The translations under genes and the position numbers were made by a program. Of a stretch of 64,000 nucleotides of DNA, positions 55,572 to 64,000 are shown in pieces (position 1 is the stretch's first letter; every line of letters begins with the position of its first letter). This DNA is from Aphanomyces cochlioides (taxonomy: Eukaryota; Oomycota; Saprolegniomycetes; Saprolegniales; Verrucalvaceae): contig JAHQRK010000027.1 of the NCBI GenBank assembly GCA_019828595.1, positions 558,001-622,000 on the forward strand. The letters run 5' to 3'. The notes under the pieces were generated by a model. The model did not search any database. It worked only from the letters and a program-made list of their open reading frames with translations, and was not told the origin of the DNA.

Positions 55572-55704
55572 AGCCAATCAAAATTCTATTAATAAAACTA
55601 ATAGCCAATCCAATCACTTCAATTCGATATCGAGAGCCAATCAAATCACTTTAAGTAGAATAATAGCCAATTAAATAATTCAACAACTTAATATTAGCCA
55701 ATCA
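55572..55704 (+). promoter_or_regulatory. Helically phased array of five CCAAT boxes (bidirectional promoter)
   Basis: Five NF-Y-type sites in the same orientation at 55572 (AGCCAATCA), 55603 (AGCCAATCC), 55635 (AGCCAATCA), 55665 (AGCCAATTA) and 55696 (AGCCAATCA), spaced 31, 32, 30 and 31 bp, about three turns of B-DNA. A sixth copy, AGCCAATCA, lies at 55902-55910. They sit between the divergent starts of the G-patch gene (55531) and kinesin (55991). Sequence between the boxes is AT-rich and not clearly repeated. Confidence 0.7.
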
Positions 55705-55990
55705 TAAACATTTATTACAACACCATCTTGCTCTCTTATGCTTTCCTGCACTCGTTTGCTTCGCATCCCAGGAGTATAGTTCTAGTATATGTATAGAGAA
55801 TAGAATAGGCTCACCGTCATACCAAGACACTCAGCGGAAAACAGAGAAGAAGGGCCTCGATTTGGAGAAAGGACGACTTACACCAACATTTTATGATGAT
55901 CAGCCAATCAAAATGGATTAAAATAAGAATTTATATCCAATTACGTTTCGTCTACTGTCAAAAGGCGCGAGAAACCAATCTTGGCAATCG

Positions 55991-58446
55991 ATGTCGAACC
56001 GCAGCGAGAGTGTCCGCGTGGTCGTGCGAATTCGTCCACTGAGCACTAAGGAAAAGCAAGATGGACGCACGTACATTGTCTTCTCAAAGCCAGAAGAAGG
56101 TGAAATCTCACTGAACAACCCAGAAGCTGACGATCGAGAGCCGCCAAAGAAGTTTACGTTCGATGCGTCCTTTGGCCCCGATAGCCTTCAAATGGATGTC
56201 TACCAACAAGCTGCGAGGGATATCGTTGATAGTGTCGTGGATGGCTTCAACGGAACGATCTTTGCCTACGGCCAGACTGGCGCTGGTAAATCCCACACGA
56301 TGGAGGGGTACAACGATCCACCGGAATTGCGGGGGATCATTCCCAACTCGTTCAAGCACATCTTCGACAAGATTGGATCGATCGAAAAGAGCCAATTTAT
56401 GGTCTATGCATCTTACTTGGAAATTTACAATGAAGAGATCCGGGACTTGCTCGCTGCAGATCCTCAAAACCGCCTGGAGCTCAAGGAGAACATGGACACT
56501 GGAGTCTATGTGAAAGATTTAATCTCTCGCCAAGTAACTGGAGTCGCTGAGATTGATGCAGTTATGCAGCACGGTATGTTGCACCAAGCATCTTTGCTTA
56601 CTCCGTGTGTAGGAAAGAAGAACCGCTCTGTTGGTGCAACGCTCATGAATCAAACATCCTCGAGATCTCATTCAATGTTCATCATCACTGTCGAGGCTGC
56701 ATCAACTGGTGTTGATGGAAAAGAGCATATTTGCGTCGGGAAACTCAATTTGGTTGATCTTGCGGGTAGCGAACGTCAAGCAAAGACCGGTGCGACGGGT
56801 GATCGAATGAAGGAAGCGACAAAGATCAATCTGTCACTGTCAGCACTGGGCAATGTCATTTCCGCCCTCGTTGATGGCAAATCCCAACACATTCCATACC
56901 GTGACTCCAAACTCACGCGATTGCTTCAAGACAGCTTGGGTGGCAATGCCAAGACAGTTATGATTGCAAACTGTGGGCCGGCCGACTACAACTACAACGA
57001 AACCCTTTCGACGCTTCGGTATGCAAATCGAGCAAAGAACATCAAAAACAAGCCTAAGATTAATGAAGATCCTAAAGACGCCAAGATCCGTGAGTTTCAA
57101 GAAAAGATCAAAGAATTGCGAGAGGCCCTTGCGGCTCAGGAGAAGGGAATGGTCGCCAACACTGCCGTTGTGGATGGAAAAGAGGTCAAACCGATGCAAG
57201 TTGTCGAAAAGATCATTGAAAAGACTGTCGTGCGTCGTGAAGGTGTGAGTGAAGACGAACTGAAGAAACTCCAGGAAGACGCGCTTCGAGAGAAGAACGA
57301 GCTCAAGAAAAAAGCGCAAGCAGAGATGAAAGCCCTGTTGGCATCGCAGTCCAAGACCGAGGAAGAGCGTGAACGTCTTGCGGCACAATTGCAGGCGAAA
57401 GCTCAGCAGAAAGAAATGCTCGAAAAGAAGAAGCAAGAAATGCTCGCTCAGTTGGAAGAATACGAGCACAAAGTGATCATGGGTGGTCAAGTCATGGATA
57501 AAGCTGCGCGTCAAGAGCTCGAACTTCGTGAAGCGCAGCAGAAAATTGACGAACAAAAGCGTCAAGAGATGCAGCTTGCGCGTGAACTGGCCGAGCGAGA
57601 AGACTCGAACATGCTTCTCGAGGAACAATTTTCGTCACTCCAGGAAGAAGTCGATGTCAAGACGAAGAAACTCAAGAAATTGTGGGCCAAGCACAAAGCT
57701 GCTTCCACGGAAATTGAAGATCTTCGGACAGAATTTCAAACGGAGAAGGAAGACATGCTTGAAACCATCCGAGAGCTTACGCGCCAACTCAAGATCAAAC
57801 AAATGCTCTTGCAGCATTTTGTTCCATTGGACGATGCCTACGCAATTGAAAAGCGTTGCAAGTGGAATGCTGACGTTGACGAATGGACCCTCGACCATGT
57901 CGACGTGAAGCCCACAAGTCTTAAACCCAAACGACCAGTGGCTCGCCGTGGTGTCCGCCGTGCTGAAACCGACTTCGCCCGGCGAAATCGTCAAGTTGAC
58001 CGCAATAATCCACGCTGGAAGAGTGACAACGTTATCGTACTAGAGCTCGAGATGCCTGAACGCCGAACCAAAGATTATGAGAGTGGAATGATGGGCTTCT
58101 GGCTCGATCGAATCGCTTCAAACGAAGACGAAGTGGAACTTATCCTCGAAGACACTGCTACTGCACCAATGGCACCAGATGAAAAGACTGCAGGTCCCAC
58201 ATTGAGTGATACTGAAGAGAAAGACAGCAAGGAGGTTTGTACTCGTGTGGTCATAGACTTGACATACTTGATATTCTAGTCACGCAAGGAGAAGGAGAAA
58301 GACAAGGACAAAGAGAGAGAAAAAGACAAGGAAAAAACTGCAAAGAAGTCGACCAAGACTCGTCCTCCTACTGCCAGGTAAAGATTTATTATGCTATTAT
58401 GTCGCTTAGTTACAAATTTAGTCGCCGACGAAAGGAAGCTGAATAG
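55991..58446 (+). CDS. Kinesin-2 family motor subunit (KIF3/FLA10-like)
   Basis: Plus-end microtubule motor; kinesin-2 drives anterograde intraflagellar transport, fitting flagellated zoospores. N-terminal motor domain (about 1-360): RVVVRIRPLSTKEKQDGRTY, P-loop GQTGAGKSHTM, switch I NQTSSRSH, switch II LVDLAGSER, HIPYRDSKLTRLLQDSLGG. A Lys-rich neck and long coiled coil follow (about 370-610: LREALAAQEKGMV, QLQAKAQQKEMLEKKKQEML), then a globular tail with FVPLDDAYAIEKRCKWNADV and EWTLDH, as in KIF3 subunits. A 39-nt in-frame segment (56574-56612, GTATGTTGC...GTGTAG) is very likely an intron between QHG and KKNRSVGAT. The last exons add a KEKEKDKDKEREKDKEK run; stop 58444-58446. Confidence 0.93.
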
Positions 58447-58504
58447 ATGTTTATCGTTGGAGACTAGACGAAACATGAGTGAATGAAGTAAATGTTGCTA
58501 AATC

Positions 58505-59704
58505 TTACGCATAAGCGGCCCCACCGACTGTGACGAGAAAGACTCCAGAGACAGTTTGGATGGTCATGAGGTCGCCATGAAGATAAACCGAGAGTGCAAT
58601 CACGACAACTTGCTTAATATTGGCACACACAGCCAATGTCAATGCAGATGTGGCCTACAGCTAGATGTCAACGAATATCTTTCTTCAAAGACGTACTCGG
58701 TTGGCGAAGAAACTCGTCAGGTTCAAAGCAAAGCTGAGGACACCAGTCAGGAAGTACCAGCTCAGAGCATGGACAAGATTTTCATTGCTTGTGCCCGAAA
58801 AGATCGAATCCCATTCACCTAGATATATTGACAGTGAGAATACTAACGGAAAGGGAGCAATACCACAAACGAAGACAGCCACGGCACACCACACACCAGA
58901 GAGCGGGGCTTGGTGAAGAATCAAGTCAGCTGGATGCATCTTGATGGCGCCAGTGAGAAACTAAATTAGGACATGGGTGAGTTGGTGACTTGGATATGAC
59001 AACCTTGCTCGAGAGAACTGCTTTCAATGCAGCCAATATGACAGCGGCAATCGTTACCGTCAATCCAAGAGACGTGCTCGACTTGTCTCCAACACAGGCC
59101 AAATAAACTCCGAGACCGATGGGAAGGAGTGCTAGTGCCTTGGGTGTAGACCATGGTCTTCTCAGCAAGAATATGCTGAGGAGAAGCGTTGTGCCAGGGA
59201 CGAGCGCTCGCATGACTTGGTTAAAACTCACCGAGACCAAACCCAAGCTCCAATTGCCCGTGACCACATTCGACACAAAGACAAAGCTGTGCAACAACAA
59301 TGATGAGCGAGCGGCACAGAATTGGAGTATCGAACCTGAAGAAAAACATGGTTTTGCTTTGGTCCCTTCCCAAGGGTTTTCTTGCAACGGTAGTCCATGG
59401 AGCTCTGAAATACAGAGCAGCGCCGATCATGTTGCAGATCATGTGGATGAACGTGAGCTAGTTGGGAGTATGACACAAAGAGATGACTCTTGGGACGTAC
59501 AGTCACGGGCAAGTTGGCGAGAGTGAGAGCTCGCTTGTTCATCAATGTGACGCTCATGTTGAGTGCAAACCATAGAGTTAGCCACACACCGGCTGCGTGC
59601 AATGACGACCGAGCTTTGACATTGCGTCGGTCAGTCTTGTCCTGGATTGAGATGATCAGGACCTTGGTATCCATCGATGCTTCATCCACGTCGCACGGAG
59701 CCAT
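58505..59704 (-). CDS. Triose-phosphate-type sugar/nucleotide-sugar transporter (TPT/DMT family)
   Basis: Ten-helix antiporter family of Golgi or plastid sugar-phosphate/nucleotide-sugar carriers. Begins MAPCDVDEASMDTKVLIISI, then a first helix WLTLWFALNMSVTLMNKRAL, the N-M-S-x-T-L-x-N-K hallmark. The middle exon contains NQVMRALVPGTTLLLSIFLL, ALLPIGLGVYLACVGD and TVTIAAVILAALKAVLSS. Later exons give HQAPLSGVWCAVAVFV, LVHALSWYFLTGVLSFALNL and the C-terminal ALTLAVCANIKQVVVIALSV, GVFLVTVGGAAYA; stop 58505. Five or more exons with short introns. The substrate is not predictable from the motifs seen. Confidence 0.82.
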
Positions 59705-59915
59705 TGGTAAAGATGCCGCTGGCGCAATTTCCCGATTTTCTTTGGTTTCCCTACTTTTGGCACGGTGAACCCAAGTGCCTCGCCGACAGCATGGTACCTT
59801 GAGCCAAGATGCATCCTTTCAAGTTGCCACTCATCAGTCTCGCTGTTTTTGTCAATTTTTTTCCACATGTTTGCATAAATTTCTCATTTTTCTGGATTTC
59901 TTTGAATTTGAGTCG

Positions 59916-61662
59916 TTACTCCATGAGGATCTTCTTATTCGATGATTTGCGACTCGAGCGCCGCTGCTCGCGCTCCTTCTTCCGCCGCAAGAGCTCTTTC
60001 GACGCAACGTCGGGGTTGTCCATCTCATATAGCGGGCAAATCGTTGGCACCATGCAAAGAGGCATGTCGTCGATCGATGTTGAAGCCAAAAGAAGGGACA
60101 GATCGTCGTTGTCTTCGTGTGTTGGAGGAGTATGCCAACTTGATTCGAAAGTGAGTGTGTTGTAGTAGTAGATCTCGCCTTCTGGCGTCGTGCATTGCAT
60201 CCAGACGCAATGAGGATCGGACCACTCTACTGTGGCTTCTTCGTACGCTCCACCGCCTTGACTTTCGCTCGGATCTGGATACGTTTGACTCGATTTCGCA
60301 ATGTAGTCGAGCGATTGCACCATGGATGCAAAGGAGGTCTGATCGTGTGCGATTGCAACTTGCAACGGAACATTGCCATCGTGATTCTCCACATGTAGAG
60401 AGGCGCCTGCTTGTAGCAAAATGTGACCAATATCCTCATGGCTAGATGGCATTGTTCAATGGATGAAATGCGTAGAATGGCTTACCCAAACCTTGCCGCC
60501 ACATGCAGTGGTGTATTTCCATCGTGATGTGCTGGCCATTGCACGAGACACGAAGCGACTTGGATGAGCCAGGAAATTGTATCAGCTCCATGTTCACATG
60601 CCGCAGCATAATGCATGGCAGACCAGCCTCGTTCGTCCACTTCCATGACATTGCCCCCGTATTCAAGAAGTAGTTGGAGGCACTGAAAGATTTAAGTCAA
60701 GTTTGTCAAGCATAGCGTACATGAAGCTGACCAGTGCTGGAAGCAGCGTGAATCGACGTGATACCGCTGCTGCATTTCTGATTGATGTCAATGTGTCCGG
60801 TCTAAACGACGTCAGTGCGAGTGATTTGTCTTGATGTACTTGAACAAGCAGTTGAACAAGATTTAAATCACCAGTTGCTGTAACAATCAAGAGCGCTGTT
60901 TCACCCCTGTTCAAGGCTACAATGATACGATAATCGAACAACCTCGTACTCGTGATTCAGGACACTTGGATCGCAACCAAAATGTAGTAAGGTCTCAACG
61001 ATGTCGAACGATGCACATGACTTACATGCCTCTAGTTCAGACAGGTGAGCAAAAGAAAGAAAAATGCTCTGTACTCAAGAGGAGCGAATTGCCGTCATCT
61101 TCGAGATACACAACCAGCGAGGAGTTCGTGGATAAGAGATGTCGTAAGTACGCGTTGTCTCCTGTTTCCTACACCCATGTCAATTTTCTATCAATGATGT
61201 GCTCTCACGATGCATTCGTAAACCAAGTCGATTGGATTCATGCCAGGCGGTCGACCAGAGCAAAATACAGCATCGCCTAAACTCTGCAGCCATATTCTTC
61301 GGTCGTCATTCGTCTCAGCTCGAAGGACCATTTGTGAGGAGAGAGTTGAAAGCCTCAGAAATCTTGATGCGATGGGGGCCACCTGGGTGATGTCCGAGAA
61401 AAGCAATCGATTGCTCTCATCTTGGTGTGCTTGTGGACTTTGCCTCCACTAGATCACAAGAGTGTCATCAAATCAAGCCAGAAGGTTCAAATGTTTGCGT
61501 GAATTTTCCTACCTGAACACAGAACGATGTGATTTGAAACCAGAAACGTTGAGATGGTTCATCTCTTTGGTTGAAGTCACATTTTGAGCTTCCAGTCTTG
61601 TGTAGCATCATCCAGAGATAGCCTGCTCCAGGCGTTGAATCGTCGTCGGCTGCTTCCATCAT
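59916..61662 (-). CDS. PH-ankyrin-WW multidomain protein
   Basis: Exons on the minus strand carry, in order: a PH domain (GYLWMMLHKTGSSKCDFNQR, QRFWFQITSFC, then the terminal helix ETNDDRRIWLQSLGDAVF); an ankyrin array (CASFDIVETLLHFGCDPSVL, GETALLIVTATGDLNLVQLL, ERGWSAMHYAAACEHGADTI, NTPLHVAARFG, IGHILLQAGASLHVENHDGN and VPLQVAIA); a WW-type module (GEIYYYNTLTFESSWHTP); and a basic C-terminus (LLRRKKEREQRRSSRKS), stop 59916. Start near 61662 (MMEAADDDS) is provisional, because an acceptor (TTTCAG) just upstream joins an additional exon KAFSNWIQNEETCAQ. This WW/ankyrin/membrane-binding combination resembles the scaffold at 26901. Function unknown, probably membrane-linked. Confidence 0.65.
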
Positions 61663-61793
61663 CTGTGCACACGTCTCTTCGTTCTGGATCCAATTCGAAA
61701 ATGCCTTATTCTGAAATATTGGCCATCAAATGCATTCAGTTTAAGGATTTTATACAAATTTTCATATGAAACACTGACATTAAATCGATGGTT

Positions 61794-63260
61794 TTACATT
61801 GATACTGCTTCAACGATTTTTGGCGCGCATTTTGCTTGCAGCTCCAAAAGAAAGTCGCGCGTCTGAACGACGAAGCCTCCCATCTTGTCGACGTTCCTCA
61901 TTACTGTAGTGTGCTCATCGGATGAGCCAAAGGCGACGGCGTCTTCTACAACAATCGCAGAGTACCCACGGTCGAGAGCGTCCCGAACTGCCATCTCGAG
62001 ACTGCCCAACGTTGAAACACCGACCACGACGAGACATTCGAGCCCCAAGTTGCGAAAGATATAGTCAGCATTTGTTGTGCTGAAAAGGCTACAGTGCCTG
62101 TTAGGTATTTCATGCATATGAAGTTCATACCTGATGGCTGTCCGAGGAATAACAATGTCATAATCGGTTGGCGAGACACTCTCAAGCACTTTGGCATCAA
62201 AGCTCTGTTTTGGAACGTGAATACCGACCAACTTGTGCGCCTTGCTCCGATCTCTGCCATTCTTTGTTGCGCTTTCAATGATACCATACACGATTTCCAT
62301 TGATCGTTGTCGCAGTGCGAAGAGAAGGCTTTGGATGTTTGGAACCATTGTGCGCTTGATTCGGTCAAAGTAATAATCGTTCAACACTTCCATGTTGGCA
62401 TACTTTCCCACGTGCGGCATCGCGCAGTAATATTGGACATCCAGGACAAGCAAACCAGTGGCAGACGGCTTCTCAGAAATGCATGAATTTGCATGAGCTA
62501 TTGCTTCAGGTACAGCATGGCTGACATTGATAACACTCAAATTTATCGCTTCAGGAGGAGGCAACGACGTGGCGGGTTGATTGGATACCAATGGTTGCTT
62601 TGGTACCAATTGTTGCTTTGGGGAAGATGGCAGTGGGGGTGGTCGCGCATCTGACAGACCTTGGTCGAATTTATCCTTGGCTTGAGTGTCTTTGACAAGA
62701 CGACTTCGTAGCAGCATGACCGCTTCTCGTTGCTTTTTTTCACGTTCAAGCTGTTTACGGAGAGCGTCTTCTTCACGAAGACGGCGTTGTCGCTCACGTT
62801 CCTGGGAGTCAAGAACTGCCGATGCGTCAGTGGCATCAAGGAGTACAATTGCAACTGTAAGCTTCATTTGGTTTGTTTGCCCGATCAAGTCGAGAATGTG
62901 TTGAGCAGTGGCGAATGGGGCCATGACTGCTGGAATTTTAGCACTCAGTTTCGACCGCGACTGCCCTGCGTCCATGACAAAGGCCAATTGAGGATTCTCT
63001 TCGTCCGAGTTGGCAACGACAACTGCAAGAGCGCCCGCTTTTTGTGCGTGAATTGTCTTCGTGAGGAAATCACAATCACCACGTTGCACCAGAACAATGT
63101 TTCCATTCACCTGTTTGGCGTTCTTGAGTGGAATGGCAGCTGTGATTGGATCTGCGACAACGAGATTTCCTTCAAGGCGAGGTGCCTCATAGGTAGAGCT
63201 GAACTCTGCCAGCGGACTGTAGAAGAGATGGCCGTCCACTTCCACGAAGCTGATCAGCAT
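61794..63260 (-). CDS. PA domain-isochorismatase-like fusion, probably catalytically dead
   Basis: 488 residues. N-terminal protease-associated (PA) domain (about 1-150): YSPLAEFSSTYEAP, NGNIVLVQRGDCDFLTKTIH, AQKAGALAVVVANSDEE. Then a charged coiled coil (SQERERQRRLREEDALRKQL), a Pro/Gln linker, and an isochorismatase-like cysteine-hydrolase domain (about 265-480): SATGLLVLDVQYYC keeps the Asp, but the Lys position reads VIPRTAIR and the nucleophile loop GVSTLGSLEMAVRDALDRGY has Ser/Gly where Cys is expected. An in-frame 33-nt segment (GTATGAACTT...CCTAACAG, near 62099-62131) is probably a tiny intron between TAIR and HCSLFSTT. It has no signal peptide although PA domains are usually luminal. 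Confidence 0.78.
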   Translation of the reverse strand: MLISFVEVDGHLFYSPLAEFSSTYEAPRLEGNLVVADPITAAIPLKNAKQVNGNIVLVQRGDCDFLTKTIHAQKAGALAVVVANSDEENPQLAFVMDAGQSRSKLSAKIPAVMAPFATAQHILDLIGQTNQMKLTVAIVLLDATDASAVLDSQERERQRRLREEDALRKQLEREKKQREAVMLLRSRLVKDTQAKDKFDQGLSDARPPPLPSSPKQQLVPKQPLVSNQPATSLPPPEAINLSVINVSHAVPEAIAHANSCISEKPSATGLLVLDVQYYCAMPHVGKYANMEVLNDYYFDRIKRTMVPNIQSLLFALRQRSMEIVYGIIESATKNGRDRSKAHKLVGIHVPKQSFDAKVLESVSPTDYDIVIPRTAIRYELHMHEIPNRHCSLFSTTNADYIFRNLGLECLVVVGVSTLGSLEMAVRDALDRGYSAIVVEDAVAFGSSDEHTTVMRNVDKMGGFVVQTRDFLLELQAKCAPKIVEAVSM

Positions 63261-63502
63261 CTTTCCTCAGTGCTGAGATCGAAAGATATGCACCAAATGA
63301 CCGGATATTTACCGGACTCGACCTCAACGACATCCCGTGCACCTTGACATGAAGCAAATCCTCAAGGCAGGAGGAACCCTCCTCGCTCATAGCAGCGGCT
63401 CATCATCACCTTTAACAATAAGCTTGTCTACTGCAGCATCGACCGAAATACCTCATTTCCTCCATTCAGCACCTGAAGATCCCCAAGGTGGTGGGTGTTC
63501 AT

Positions 63503-63864
63503 TCATCTTGACATTGCCTCATCAAGCTCGTGTTGGCATCGCTCGAGTTTGGCCGCGGCTTCGTGGTTGTGTTTGGCCCGTCGGTTGTCGACACCTTGGT
63601 GCGTGACGAGCATTCAGAAGAGTCGGTCGGCGTCCATGTCAATCGTTTGTGCATCTTAGTGTTGCATCTTGAAAGCAGTAAATTCGGAATTCTTGGCCAA
63701 CATCGCCTCCTACATTGCATGGAAATTCTCGACGGAATAGTGTCGCATTTGGAAGGATCTTGGTGTTCACGTACAGCCGCCAGCCTCTCGACATAGCCAG
63801 GGTAAGCTCGAATCACCGCGTGTGGCTTATCTTCGTGTCTTTTTCCGAGGCCCAGAAAGGCCAC
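63503..63864 (-). pseudogene. Unresolved fragment at the right edge
   Basis: A coding-like frame ending at 63503 reads VDNRRAKHNHEAAAKLERCQ, HELDEAMSR (a helical, coiled-coil-type tail) and, upstream in the same frame, AKNSEFTAFKMQH and DAQTIDMDADRLF, interrupted by TAG, TAA and TGA. A second open frame (63499-63864) reads HAVIRAYPGYVERLAAVREH, QDPSKCD. This may be one gene with small introns that I could not place, or a decayed gene. The N-terminal part, if any, is beyond the right edge. No family assigned. Confidence 0.3.
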
Positions 63865-64000
63865 AAGTCGCGGCGGTCGACTTGAGTGTCATCGATTCCT
63901 GTACTAGTAAGTTTATCCGGATAGCAAATCCAACACATTTGCGCGCGCATTTTCAAGACGGGCCGTTTTCGACGCATCAAGAGCCCTGTCGGCCGACAAA

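Overview
This is eukaryotic nuclear DNA, most likely from an oomycete, probably of the Saprolegniales. The genes are compact, with many GT-AG introns of about 40-55 nt, often with a CTAAC/CTAAT-like branch point. Intergenic gaps are short. The gene set points the same way: PH-PI4-kinase fusion, IQ/WW/ankyrin/C2 scaffold, single-pass GH5 glucanases, a Thr/Asp-rich wall mucin, and a kinesin-2 motor as in flagellated zoospores. There are no operons, ribosome-binding sites or CRISPR arrays, and I saw no tRNA or rRNA gene. Coordinates are gene spans including introns; names rest on recognising protein motifs by eye.

Layout. 1-10 kb: PH/PI4-kinase (left-truncated), choline-transporter-like protein, discoidin-like secreted protein, p300/CBP-type acetyltransferase, a single-pass membrane protein. 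10-14.9 kb: gene-poor, with one small basic zinc-binding-like protein and a 478-bp pogo/Tigger-type element with perfect inverted repeats. 14.9-24.1 kb: mucin-like surface protein, then four epoxide-hydrolase paralogues (two on -, two on +), the outer two apparently broken. 24.2-31.6 kb: an unknown two-part protein, TMEM43, the IQ/WW/ankyrin/C2 scaffold, a triple DUSP11-like phosphatase. 31.7-37.3 kb: two GH5 transmembrane glucanases (a third at 50.4 kb) and small unknown genes. 38-45 kb: lipin with an altered active site, DCC1, eIF2B-epsilon, ribosomal protein eL20. 45-50 kb: coiled-coil/LRR protein, APC7. 52.5-64 kb: unresolved gene, SANT-domain protein, G-patch splicing factor, kinesin-2, triose-phosphate-type translocator, PH/ankyrin/WW protein, PA-isochorismatase fusion, and a right-edge fragment.

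Most genes are housekeeping and do not form a pathway. Themes are membrane lipid handling (PI4K, CTL, lipin), wall/surface biology (GH5 trio, mucin) and domain-shuffled scaffolds. I see no clear undescribed defence or mobile system. The strongest unexpected signals are a helically phased CCAAT-box array in a bidirectional promoter, several enzyme-family proteins whose catalytic motifs are degenerate (lipin, third DUSP module, isochorismatase), the decaying epoxide-hydrolase cluster, and the pogo-type element.
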